DNA of 23,285 bases from an uncultured Collinsella sp. (GTDB lineage: Bacteria; Actinomycetota; Coriobacteriia; Coriobacteriales; Coriobacteriaceae). Position numbers and translations under genes: made by a program. The notes beneath the pieces were generated by a model. It was not told the origin of the DNA. It did not search any database and saw nothing but the letters and a program-made list of their open reading frames with translations. Each line of letters starts with the position of its first letter. The first letter of the stretch is position 1. Below are positions 11,518 to 17,806 of the stretch, piece by piece. The DNA lies in the NCBI GenBank assembly GCA_905207425.1, contig CAJLLB010000019.1, positions 1 through 23,285 of the forward strand. The letters run 5' to 3'.

Positions 11518-12907
11518 ACTCCTCGGCATGTGCCCCATCAAGCTCATAGAACTTGGTGGATGCCGGCAGGAACATCAGATCGACGTCGCCGATCGGGCCC
11601 GAACGGTTCTTGGCCACGACGATACGCGTAACGCCCTCGTCGGGTCGATCGTCGCGCGAGGCCTCGGCCTCGTCGGCGGAGCGGTCCAAGAACATAACGA
11701 TATCGGCGTCCTGCTCGATGGAGCCCGATTCACGAAGGTCGGAAAGCTGCGGGCGCTTGCCGGTACGGGATTCGACCTGACGCGAGAGCTGCGACAGCGC
11801 GATGAGCGGGATCTTGAGCTCCTTGGCCATGATCTTCAGACCACGCGACATCTCCGAAACCTCGACGGTACGGCTCTCGGAGCGGCGTCCCGGCGGAGGA
11901 CTCACCAGCTGCAGGTAGTCCAGGATGATGATTGCCTTCTCCTTGTTATGGAGCATGCGGCGGCTCTTGGCGCGAATCTCGGTCACTGTGGTGCCGGGCG
12001 TATCGTCAATCAGAATATCGAGCTTGGACAAGGTCTGCGTGGCCTCGTTGATATTGGCCCACTGCTCGGGGCTAATGCGGCCCATGCGGAAGTCACTGAT
12101 CGAGATCATGGCGTAGGCGCAAATCAGACGCTGGGCAATTTCTTTGCCCGACATCTCCAGCGAGAAGAAGCCGACGGTATAACCGGCAGCGGCAGCGTTG
12201 AGCGCCAGATTCAGGGCGAACGACGTCTTACCCACAGCAGGGCGGGCGCCGATAATGATGAGCTGGCCCTCGCGGAAGCCCATGAGCATGCGGTCGAGTG
12301 ACGGGAAGCCCGTGGGCACGCCCGCAGCCTGACCACCGGCCTGACACACTTCCTCGGCCTCGTTATAGGCCTCAACCATAAACTCGGTCAGCGTCTTGTA
12401 GCTCGACTTGACCTCGCGTGCCGTGACCTTGAGCAGCTTGCTCTCGGCTAGCTCCACGACCTCTTTGGTGTCGGTGGGGGCGTTATATGCCAGCGCGTTG
12501 ATCTCGTTGGTGGCGCCGATCAGCTCGCGCAGCATCGAATCGCGACGAACGATGGCGGCATGGTGCTGCCAGTTCACGAGCGACAGAGTCTGACCCATCA
12601 GCTCCAAAATGTAGGCCTCGCCGCCCACGGCATCGAGCTTGTTGATGCTTCGCAGGTAATCGATCAGCGAGATGGAGTCGATGGGAATGCGGCTGTTGTA
12701 CATATCGACCATCGCGGTGTAGATGGTCTTATGAATGGGCCGGTAGAAATCATCGGGCTGCAGCTCGACCTGGGCCTCTTCGACCACCTCGGGCGATAGC
12801 AGCATAGCGGCCAGTACATTGGCCTCTGCATCTTGGTTTTGGGGAAGACCCAACTTTGAGCCGCGGTCCTCGACCGTCAGCCCCGTCTCCCTATCGTCAT
12901 ATGCCAT
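11516..12907 (-). CDS. dnaB: Replicative DNA helicase
   Basis: DnaB is the hexameric helicase that unwinds DNA at the replication fork. The 463-aa product has the N-terminal helical domain (LPQNQDAEANVLAAMLLSPE, about residues 21-125), a linker, and the RecA-like ATPase. Walker A is GARPAVGKTS (220-229), Walker B is IIILDYLQL, and later motifs LSQLSRQVESR and DLRESGSIEQDADIV are present. The P-loop is uninterrupted, so there is no intein at this common insertion site. Three in-frame ATG codons lie near the start. The one at 12907 (MAYDDRETG) is chosen because GAGG lies six bases before it; those at 12913 and 12919 have no ribosome binding site. The position after rplI is the conserved rpsF-ssb-rpsR-rplI-dnaB order. 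Confidence 0.96.
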   Translation of the reverse strand: MAYDDRETGLTVEDRGSKLGLPQNQDAEANVLAAMLLSPEVVEEAQVELQPDDFYRPIHKTIYTAMVDMYNSRIPIDSISLIDYLRSINKLDAVGGEAYILELMGQTLSLVNWQHHAAIVRRDSMLRELIGATNEINALAYNAPTDTKEVVELAESKLLKVTAREVKSSYKTLTEFMVEAYNEAEEVCQAGGQAAGVPTGFPSLDRMLMGFREGQLIIIGARPAVGKTSFALNLALNAAAAGYTVGFFSLEMSGKEIAQRLICAYAMISISDFRMGRISPEQWANINEATQTLSKLDILIDDTPGTTVTEIRAKSRRMLHNKEKAIIILDYLQLVSPPPGRRSESRTVEVSEMSRGLKIMAKELKIPLIALSQLSRQVESRTGKRPQLSDLRESGSIEQDADIVMFLDRSADEAEASRDDRPDEGVTRIVVAKNRSGPIGDVDLMFLPASTKFYELDGAHAEE

Positions 12908-13008
12908 GAGCATCCTCATTCATATCGCTTGCGAGCATCCATAGTATCAGCCACGGTCCCAAAACGCGCCGCGCGCCGCCAATCATCACCGAACCAAACG
13001 GATGAACG

Positions 13009-13024
13009 GTCCTGTATATAGGAC
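13009..13024. repeat. Short palindrome upstream of dnaB
   Basis: GTCCT-GTATAT-AGGAC is an inverted repeat with a 6-bp AT-rich centre in the rplI-dnaB interval, about 100 bases before the dnaB start. It may be a regulator site or a small hairpin. I see no convincing promoter boxes paired with it. Confidence 0.35.
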
Positions 13025-13060
13025 TTCGACGCAACGTTCACCATGACACTCACTCAGCGC

Positions 13061-13099
13061 AAAAAACAAAAGGGCGCCCTGGTTTCCCAGAGCGCCCTT
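13061..13099 (-). terminator. Rho-independent terminator after rplI
   Basis: Minus-strand AAGGGCGCTCTGG and CCAGGGCGCCCTT pair over 13 positions with one mismatch (13070-13099), followed by TTTTGTTTTTT. It lies about 30 bases beyond the rplI stop codon. It ends the rpsF-ssb-rpsR-rplI transcript and implies that dnaB has its own promoter. Confidence 0.88.
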
Positions 13100-13131
13100 C
13101 TTAGAACAAGATTGTTGCGTTGCAGCAAATG

Positions 13132-13671
13132 CTACTCGGCAGCAGCCTCAGTCTCGACCTCGGCGGTCTCGGCCTCGGCGACCTCAGCGGCCTCCTCGAC
13201 CTCAGCCTCGGCAGCGAGCTCCTCGGCGGTAACGCCGACGAGAGCGACAACCTCGGCCTTGATCTCGCGGTACAGCGAGATGGCAACGGTGTGGGCACCG
13301 GCAACCTTGATGGGCTTACCGAGCTCGACGCGCTTGCGGTCGATGTCCATACCGAGCTGAGCCTTGATGGCGTCAGCGACCATAGCGGCGGTAACGGAGC
13401 CAAAGAGGATGCCCTCGTCGCCGACCTTGACGTCAACGGTGACCGTCTTGCCCTCGAAGGCAGCCTTGGTCTCGTTGGCGGTAGCCAGACGGACGGCCTC
13501 GCGCTTGGCGATGTTGTTGCGACGCTCGTCAAGCTGCTTGAGGTTGCCCTTGGTGGCGGCAACAGCGAGCTTCTTGGGGAACAGGAAGTTCTCAGCGTAA
13601 CCCTGAGCGACCTCTACGACGTCACCCTCGCCGCCCTTGCCCTTGATCTCATCGAGAAGAATAACCTTCAT
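13132..13671 (-). CDS. rplI: 50S ribosomal protein L9
   Basis: The N-terminal L9 domain is clear: MKVILLDEIKGKGGEGDVVEVAQGYAENFLFPKKLA matches the family signature for the 23S rRNA-binding half. A long connecting helix follows (about residues 43-75), then the C-terminal domain (VTVDVKVGDEGILFGSVTA, AGAHTVAISLYREIKAEVVALV). At 179 aa it exceeds the usual ~150. The surplus is a low-complexity Ala/Glu-rich tail from about residue 148, of the kind seen on several actinobacterial ribosomal proteins. GGGAG lies upstream of the ATG at 13671. It is the last gene of the rpsF cluster and is followed by a strong terminator. Confidence 0.96.
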   Translation of the reverse strand: MKVILLDEIKGKGGEGDVVEVAQGYAENFLFPKKLAVAATKGNLKQLDERRNNIAKREAVRLATANETKAAFEGKTVTVDVKVGDEGILFGSVTAAMVADAIKAQLGMDIDRKRVELGKPIKVAGAHTVAISLYREIKAEVVALVGVTAEELAAEAEVEEAAEVAEAETAEVETEAAAE

Positions 13672-13686
13672 GATGCGTCTCCCTTC

Positions 13687-13953
13687 TTAGCCGCGGTCGC
13701 GGTTGCCACGAGAGGAAACCACGGGGACGGTGTACGGCAGGAGAGCCATCTCGCGGGCGCGCTTGATGGCGTTGGCGATGTCATGCTGATGCTGCGTGCA
13801 AGCGCCAGTGACGCGACGGGGCTTGATCTTGCCACGGTCGGTCATGTACTTACGGAGAAGCTGAGTGTCCTTATAGTCGATGAACTCAGTGTTCTCCTTG
13901 CAGAACTGGCAGTACTTACGACGCGGCTGACGTGCAGAAAAATCATTAGCCAT
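13687..13953 (-). CDS. rpsR: 30S ribosomal protein S18
   Basis: The 88-aa product matches S18: [65 protein letters not shown]18 pairs with S6 on the 30S platform. The CxxC (residues 15-18) together with the later CTQH looks like the cysteine-containing, metal-binding variant of S18. The start at 13953 (MANDFSARQ) has AAAGG nine bases upstream; the open frame upstream of it has no family similarity. It lies 15 bases before rplI and 72 after ssb. Confidence 0.96.
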   Translation of the reverse strand: MANDFSARQPRRKYCQFCKENTEFIDYKDTQLLRKYMTDRGKIKPRRVTGACTQHQHDIANAIKRAREMALLPYTVPVVSSRGNRDRG

Positions 13954-14025
13954 GTCAAAATACCTTTCATTTGGCAACTTCGGCGAACCGAAGCCGCCTC
14001 TCACTCAAAAATAGGTGAACAACCC

Positions 14026-14478
14026 TTAGAACGGGATGTCCTCATCGTAGACGTCGACCGCGGGCGGCGTAGCCACCGGCGCGGCAGGACGTGCTGCGGG
14101 CGCGGGAGCTGCGGGGGCGTAACCGCCCTGATCGTAGCCACCCTGGCCACCACGGGAGCTCATAAACTCGATCTCATCGACGATGACCTCAAGCTTGCTC
14201 CGGCGCTGGCCGTCGCGCTCCCAAGAGCTGTAGCGCAGCTTGCCCTCGATCGCGACCTTGTTTCCCTTTGCCAGGAAACGGCTCACGGCCTCGGCGCGGG
14301 TGCCGAACATGGTGCAGTCGACAAAGTTGGGATAGTCCTCCCACTCGCCAGTCTGCGCGTTGCGGCGACGATCGTTCACGGCAACGCCAAAGGACAGAAC
14401 CTGGGTTCCGCCGGCGGTGGCGCGCAGCTCGGGATCGCGGGTGAGGTTACCGGTGATGTTCACTCGATTGATGCTCAT
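14026..14478 (-). CDS. ssb: Single-stranded DNA-binding protein
   Basis: The 150-aa protein begins with the OB fold (MSINRVNITGNLTRDPELRATAGG, VLSFGVAVNDR, NFVDCTMFGTRAEAVSRFLAKGNKVAIEGKLRYSSW, about residues 1-108). A Gly/Gln/Ala/Pro-rich flexible linker leads to the acidic tip DEDIPF, which recruits replication and repair partners. It binds single-stranded DNA as a tetramer. Its place between rpsF and rpsR is the widely conserved arrangement, so its level is tied to S6/S18 expression. GAGGAA lies upstream of the ATG at a slightly long distance. Confidence 0.97.
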   Translation of the reverse strand: MSINRVNITGNLTRDPELRATAGGTQVLSFGVAVNDRRRNAQTGEWEDYPNFVDCTMFGTRAEAVSRFLAKGNKVAIEGKLRYSSWERDGQRRSKLEVIVDEIEFMSSRGGQGGYDQGGYAPAAPAPAARPAAPVATPPAVDVYDEDIPF

Positions 14479-14526
14479 AACTCACTACTTCCTCTTGGGG
14501 CACAAGCCCAGTCCAAAACGACAGTC

Positions 14527-14820
14527 TTACTCCTGGTCGTCGCGACGGACGATCATGTGGCGGACCACAGCGTCGGTGATGCGCAGGACGCGATCAAGCT
14601 CGGCGATCTGGGTAGGATCTGCGTGGAAGTTGATGAGGGTGTAGTCACCATCGGTGAGGTCGTTGATCTCGTAGGCGAGCTTGCGCTTGCCCCACTCGTC
14701 AACGGAGTCGACCTTGCCAGCGCCCTCAGCGATCGTGGTATCGATACGCTTCATAACAGCGAGACGAGTCTCGGGGTCGAGCGACGGGTCAACAAAGAAC
14801 AGCAGTTCATAAGCCTTCAT
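14527..14820 (-). CDS. rpsF: 30S ribosomal protein S6
   Basis: The 97-aa product matches S6 throughout: MKAYELLFFVDPSLDPETRLAVMKRID, GAGKVDSVDEWGKRKLAYEINDLTDGDYTLINFHADP, and AELDRVLRITDAVVRHMIVRRDD. S6 binds S18 on the 30S platform. The start ATG at 14820 has a near-perfect AGGAGGTG at the correct distance; the open frame upstream of it adds only seven unrelated residues. It is the first gene of the rpsF-ssb-rpsR-rplI cluster and has a strong promoter and a leader hairpin. Confidence 0.97.
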   Translation of the reverse strand: MKAYELLFFVDPSLDPETRLAVMKRIDTTIAEGAGKVDSVDEWGKRKLAYEINDLTDGDYTLINFHADPTQIAELDRVLRITDAVVRHMIVRRDDQE

Positions 14821-14846
14821 ATTGTCACCTCCTCTGGGCAAATGTG

Positions 14847-14875
14847 GCTTCAGGTCGTGAAGGTGCGCCTGAAGC
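14847..14875 (-). promoter_or_regulatory. Leader hairpin before rpsF, candidate S6:S18 autoregulatory element
   Basis: A perfect 8-bp stem GCTTCAGG/CCTGAAGC (14868-14875 and 14847-14854) encloses a 13-nt loop containing CACGA, in the roughly 65-nt leader between the promoter and the rpsF ribosome binding site. rpsF leaders in many bacteria carry a stem-loop bound by the S6:S18 complex. Position and size fit, but I could not confirm the conserved CCG feature. Confidence 0.45.
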
Positions 14876-14891
14876 AGGAAAAGACTTGGTA

Positions 14892-14920
14892 ATAATATCT
14901 TTCAACCTCCTAGGCTGCAA
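14892..14920 (-). promoter_or_regulatory. Promoter of the rpsF-ssb-rpsR-rplI cluster
   Basis: On the minus strand, TTGCAG (14915-14920) and TATTAT (14892-14897) are separated by exactly 17 bp. Transcription would begin near 14885, giving a leader of about 65 nt that contains the 14847-14875 hairpin. The -35 is also one arm of a small inverted repeat CTGCA/TGCAG (14915-14919 and 14926-14930). Confidence 0.72.
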
Positions 14921-15279
14921 GAATATGCAGCTACAACCTCATGACCTCCACATATGCCCATACTCGCACGACGTTTCATGCGCATTCCAACCAAATGCTG
15001 ACCAAAAGCTTGACGGATCTGTGGACAAGATACGGTGCCGTGAGGACAAGCTGAGCCAAGTCGCAGGTCAACGGGCGCATGGTTGTGGTCGCAAAATGCA
15101 TACCAGTGGCCCACAGCACCACCCAAAGATTTTTAAATTCATTGCCAAATCGCTTATAAATACCCCTTTTGAACAATTGAGTTGATCAACTACGCTGGTC
15201 GGAAGCCGTTTTTTGGCATCTCAAACCCCGCTGCAACGCCAAACGCGGCCAAGCGTTTTAAAAAATGCCAACTTTTCTG
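14921..15279. other. Gene-free stretch between the rpsF promoter and the tRNA-Ser genes
   Basis: No coding frame here looks real. A few frames of 60-110 codons exist on both strands, but none has family similarity together with a convincing start. The base composition is visibly more AT-rich than the flanking genes, especially at 15125-15185. A perfect 12-bp palindrome AGTTGATCAACT lies at 15180-15191. A TTGGCAT/ATGCCAA inverted repeat brackets 15215-15272. I do not recognise a structured RNA such as 6S, SRP RNA or tmRNA. Confidence 0.5.
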
Positions 15280-15308
15280 TTTGCACTTTGCGATTCCTCG
15301 TGTATACT
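15280..15308 (+). promoter_or_regulatory. Promoter of tRNA-Ser(GGA)
   Basis: TTTGCA (15280-15285) or the overlapping TTGCAC (15281-15286) lies 16-17 bp before TATACT (15303-15308). The tRNA begins 17 bases further on, a short leader as expected for a tRNA gene. Confidence 0.7.
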
Positions 15309-15324
15309 GACTTTCGCATTTAAC

Positions 15325-15415
15325 GGAGAGTTGTCCGAGTGGCCGAAGGAGCACGATTGGAAATCGTGTAGGCGTCAAAAGCGTCTCCAGGGTTCAAATC
15401 CCTGACTCTCCGCCA
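15325..15415 (+). tRNA. tRNA-Ser(GGA)
   Basis: The 7-bp acceptor stem GGAGAGT/ACTCTCC (15325-15331 and 15405-15411) is followed by G and an encoded CCA. The anticodon loop TTGGAAA between CACGA and TCGTG gives anticodon GGA. A long variable arm (GGCGTCAAAAGCGTCT region) marks it as a class II serine tRNA. The T-loop TTCAAAT is intact. Confidence 0.96.
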
Positions 15416-15424
15416 GTTAATTCC

Positions 15425-15455
15425 AAAGCAGGCCTTCGAGCCTGCTTTGTTTTTA
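15425..15455 (+). terminator. Terminator between the two tRNA-Ser genes
   Basis: AAAGCAGG (15425-15432) and CCTGCTTT (15441-15448) form a perfect 8-bp stem around CCTTCGAG, followed by GTTTTT. It lies ten bases past the tRNA-Ser(GGA) CCA. The next tRNA begins only nine bases later with no obvious promoter of its own, so read-through or processing here is likely. Confidence 0.75.
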
Positions 15456-15463
15456 CCCCACGC

Positions 15464-15554
15464 GGAGGGGTGGCAGAGTGGTTGAATGCGGCGGTCTCGA
15501 AAACCGTTTGGCCTGTATAAGGTCACGAGGGTTCGAATCCCTCCTCCTCCGCCA
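15464..15554 (+). tRNA. tRNA-Ser(CGA)
   Basis: The acceptor stem GGAGGGG/CTCCTCC (15464-15470 and 15544-15550, one G-U pair) is followed by G and an encoded CCA. The anticodon loop CTCGAAA gives anticodon CGA. The long variable arm and T-arm GAGGG-TTCGAAT-CCCTC are intact, as expected for a class II serine tRNA. It is the second serine tRNA in tandem. Confidence 0.96.
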
Positions 15555-15564
15555 TTTAGATTGA

Positions 15565-15593
15565 GAAAGCTCCCGGTATTGGGGGCTTTTTTG
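15565..15593 (+). terminator. Terminator after tRNA-Ser(CGA)
   Basis: AAAGCTCCC and GGGGGCTTTTTT pair around GGTATT with one mismatch and are followed by a run of T. It sits about 11 bases past the tRNA end. Confidence 0.82.
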
Positions 15594-15620
15594 TTATCGA
15601 ATCCTCTCTTGGCCGCACGT

Positions 15621-15692
15621 CCCAACCAACCATGTACATCACCCTCCAAAAACGACATTTTTCGACATCTTTGGAGGCTGATGTACACCTTT
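15621..15692 (+). repeat. Palindromic repeat, copy 1 (left of the DUF559 gene)
   Basis: An 18-bp inverted repeat with one mismatch (arms 15633-15650 and 15670-15687; outer end TGTACATCA, inner end CCTCCAAA) encloses about 19 bases. Those bases hold a direct repeat CGACAT-TTTT-CGACAT. The whole ~72-bp unit, starting at CCCAACCA, recurs in the same orientation at 16823-16895 on the other side of the nuclease-like gene, with only a handful of differences. The tRNA before it already has its own terminator, so this copy is not needed for that role. Confidence 0.88.
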
Positions 15693-15714
15693 GCATATCG
15701 CGCTCGGCGCACGA

Positions 15715-15743
15715 TTGGCCATTTTGCCAGCATTCGGTATATT
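15715..15743 (+). promoter_or_regulatory. Candidate promoter of the DUF559 gene
   Basis: TTGGCC (15715-15720) and TATATT (15738-15743) are separated by 17 bp, 56 bases before the start codon. The -35 is a weak match, the -10 a good one. It lies inside the repeat-bounded unit, so the gene may carry its own promoter. Confidence 0.38.
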
Positions 15744-15798
15744 TCCTCACTTCAACGGACATAAGGACTGCATATCGGCATAAAGCGAGAGGTCCCTA

Positions 15799-16806
15799 AT
15801 GGATACTCCTGTTCTCATTTCGCATAAAACGGCATGGCTCGTCCATCATGCACCGCGGAACCTGGTTCAAGCCGTCGCACAACGCGACTACCAGATAGGC
15901 GTGCGGGGCCTCTCTACCCAGCAACGCATCGCGCGCATTCGGCAGGCACTTACCGACTGCGGCATTCCGTCCACCATGCTCAAGACTATCGACATCTCCG
16001 TAGTATTTGCTTTCGAGCGAATTCGCACCAACGGTGTCACTTGCCACGTTCTCGGCCAAAACCTACCCTACGACCATATTGACGAGCTTACGCCCGGCAT
16101 CTTTATCACCGACGAAGCCTTCACCTTCGTGCTCGCTGCCGAGTGGATGGATAGGATCGAATACCTCGAGTATGGTTACGAAGTTTGCGGCGACTATCGC
16201 ATGGGGCTCAATCCCTCTGACCCTTACACCGAGCAACCAGCCACCACCTCCAAGGACGAAATTGTCGAGCTACTCGATCGGCACCCTGGCAAACCCGGCG
16301 CCACACGCGCCAGACTCGCGCTCAGACACATCTACGACCACTCAGCCTCGCCCATGGAGACCGCATCGTCCATCGCCCTCTCGCTCCCAACAAGCGAAGG
16401 CGGCGTTGGCATCCGAGGTATCGAACTCAACAAACCGCTCGAAATCCCTCAACGTCTCTGGCATTGCACAAAAGCCCGATCGCTCAAAATCGACGCTCTT
16501 GTTACTTATCAGCGCAGAGAACTCGGCATCGAATATAAGGGCGGTTTTCACGACGAGACCGAGCGCAAGGGCGCAGATGCGGAACGAGAGGCCGTACTCG
16601 TCCAAATGGGATATCGAATCGTTACGCTCACCTCGGCACAGTTCGCAAGTCAACTTGCCTTTCATCGCGCCATGAACAGCATTCGCGAAGCACTCGGTAT
16701 GCCCCGCTGCACGGACGCCGAGTACCAGCGAAAGCAAAACGAACTGCGCAAGGCACTTATCCGCAACTGGAAGAGCGCGCAGGGCGAAGACACACCTTCC
16801 GAGTAG
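15799..16806 (+). CDS. DUF559-type, PD-(D/E)xK nuclease-like protein, 335 aa
   Basis: The C-terminal ~110 residues match the DUF559/Vsr-like nuclease fold: KIDALVTYQRRELGIEYKGGFH followed by EREAVLVQMGYRIVTLTSAQF. Asp232, Glu245 and Lys247 form a D...ExK arrangement that could bind metal and cut nucleic acid; many relatives have ExD instead. The N-terminal ~190 residues (HVLGQNLPYDHI, GIFITDEAFTFVLAAEWMD, YLEYGYEVCGDYRM, SASPMETASSIAL) resemble the region seen in actinobacterial DUF559 proteins sometimes annotated next to AbiEi-like antitoxins. There is no signal peptide or membrane helix, so it should be cytoplasmic. GAGAGG precedes the ATG. No partner gene is adjacent: it stands alone between two copies of a palindromic repeat. 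Function is unknown; a defence or nucleic-acid-processing role is inference only. Confidence 0.88.
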   Translation: MDTPVLISHKTAWLVHHAPRNLVQAVAQRDYQIGVRGLSTQQRIARIRQALTDCGIPSTMLKTIDISVVFAFERIRTNGVTCHVLGQNLPYDHIDELTPGIFITDEAFTFVLAAEWMDRIEYLEYGYEVCGDYRMGLNPSDPYTEQPATTSKDEIVELLDRHPGKPGATRARLALRHIYDHSASPMETASSIALSLPTSEGGVGIRGIELNKPLEIPQRLWHCTKARSLKIDALVTYQRRELGIEYKGGFHDETERKGADAEREAVLVQMGYRIVTLTSAQFASQLAFHRAMNSIREALGMPRCTDAEYQRKQNELRKALIRNWKSAQGEDTPSE

Positions 16807-16822
16807 CGTCTTCCCAGCACAC

Positions 16823-16895
16823 CCCAACCAAAACATGTACACCACCCTCCAAAACCGACATTATTTGACATCTTTGGAGGCTGATGTACACGTTT
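16823..16895 (+). repeat. Palindromic repeat, copy 2 (right of the DUF559 gene)
   Basis: This copy is in the same orientation as that at 15621-15692. Arms are 16836-16853 and 16873-16890, with two mismatches; one of them is a T-to-C change at position 7 of the left arm relative to copy 1. The spacer again has the doubled GACAT. It begins 17 bases past the stop codon of the DUF559 gene and could act as a terminator hairpin, but the matching copy upstream argues for a repeat-bounded unit. Confidence 0.88.
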
Positions 16896-17010
16896 GGTGC
16901 CTACGCCCGCATCCAGTCCCGACCGTTTACCGAGCAATAGGGTCGCCAGGCCCGCCGAACATGTACTATGTACGGGCATTGTCTAAACCCGTAACTCAAA
17001 GGACCCCATC

Positions 17011-17700
17011 TTGCCCGTTGCCGCCGCTATGATCGTTACCGCACACGCCTCGGATGCCATGGTTGCCATCCCGTTTTGGCTCGAGATGTTCGCCGTCGTC
17101 GCGGCATCGATCTCGGGCGTGTTGGTCGCACGCGAGCACAAACTCGACCTGGTGGGCGCCGTCGCGCTCGCCGTGGTCTGTGGACTGGGCGGCGGTCTTT
17201 TGCGCGATATGACGCTGCAGGTGGGCAACGTCTACATCCTCAACCAACCGATGGCGCTCCCGCTCTCCATCGCCACCGCGGCCATCATCTACATCTTCCC
17301 GGCAATCGTCGACAAGCCCGAAAAACTCATTCCCCTGCTCGATATCATCTCGGTCGGCATCTACGCCGCCACCGGAGCGGACAAGGCGCTTGTCTACGGC
17401 TTTGCGCCGGCGGTGTGCATCATGATGGGCTTTTTCACCGCGGTGGGCGGCGGCATGCTGCGCGACGGCTTTATGGGCGTGGTTCCGGGTATTTTCCAAC
17501 GTACTAACTTTTATGCCATCGCCGCCATCGCCGGATCGACAAGCTATGTGTGTCTCGTTATGAGCGGCATCATGAGCAATGTCGCCGCGCTGGTCGTATG
17601 CGTTGTCGTGACCATGGGTCTGCGCTGGCTCTCGCTGCGCTTTGACATCAAAAGCCCCACCGAAGAAGATATCGCGCGCTTCTTGCACCGTAAAAAGTAG
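17011..17700 (+). CDS. TRIC-like cation channel family membrane protein (UPF0126)
   Basis: The 229-aa protein is almost entirely hydrophobic, with about seven membrane helices. It has the internal duplication typical of UPF0126/TRIC proteins: the first half contains GLGGGLLRDM (about residues 58-67) and the second AVGGGMLRDG (about 143-152). The glycine-rich GGGxxRD motif is the family hallmark. Prokaryotic TRIC proteins form trimeric monovalent-cation channels, so a K+/Na+ role is likely but not proven for this one. The start is a TTG at 17011 with AAAGGA seven bases upstream; the in-frame ATG at 17029 has no ribosome binding site. No operon partner is evident. Confidence 0.9.
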   Translation: MPVAAAMIVTAHASDAMVAIPFWLEMFAVVAASISGVLVAREHKLDLVGAVALAVVCGLGGGLLRDMTLQVGNVYILNQPMALPLSIATAAIIYIFPAIVDKPEKLIPLLDIISVGIYAATGADKALVYGFAPAVCIMMGFFTAVGGGMLRDGFMGVVPGIFQRTNFYAIAAIAGSTSYVCLVMSGIMSNVAALVVCVVVTMGLRWLSLRFDIKSPTEEDIARFLHRKK

Positions 17701-17769
17701 ACAGCACGGCACGACCCTTCGAAATGCAACCGAGAGGTTCTTTTAGAGCGCCCACGCGTTGGGTACCCT

Positions 17770-17794
17770 GTTAGATATATGCCGAGTATCTAAC
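17770..17794 (+). promoter_or_regulatory. Inverted repeat directly before the ribosome binding site of the bactofilin-like gene
   Basis: GTTAGATA (17770-17777) and TATCTAAC (17787-17794) are a perfect 8-bp inverted repeat with a 9-nt spacer, ending just where the GAAGGA ribosome binding site begins. A GGGTACCC palindrome lies immediately upstream. It may be a repressor operator that overlaps the promoter, or a leader hairpin that tunes translation. No clear -35 was found. Confidence 0.5.
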
Positions 17795-17806
17795 GAAGGA
17801 TTCACT

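Noticed and set aside
11516..12907. Intein in DnaB
   Set aside because: The P-loop and later helicase motifs are continuous and the length is normal for an intein-free DnaB.
14844..15185. A 113-codon plus-strand frame, and 66-74-codon minus-strand frames, in the gap before the tRNAs
   Set aside because: They have no convincing starts or family likeness, and the plus-strand one overlaps the rpsF promoter and leader.
15799..16806. Complete toxin-antitoxin or restriction-modification pair
   Set aside because: No partner gene, methyltransferase or antitoxin-sized frame lies next to the DUF559 gene within the repeat-bounded unit.
15621..16895. CRISPR array
   Set aside because: There are only two repeat units, each a long palindrome, 1.2 kb apart around a gene; no regular short spacers and no cas genes.
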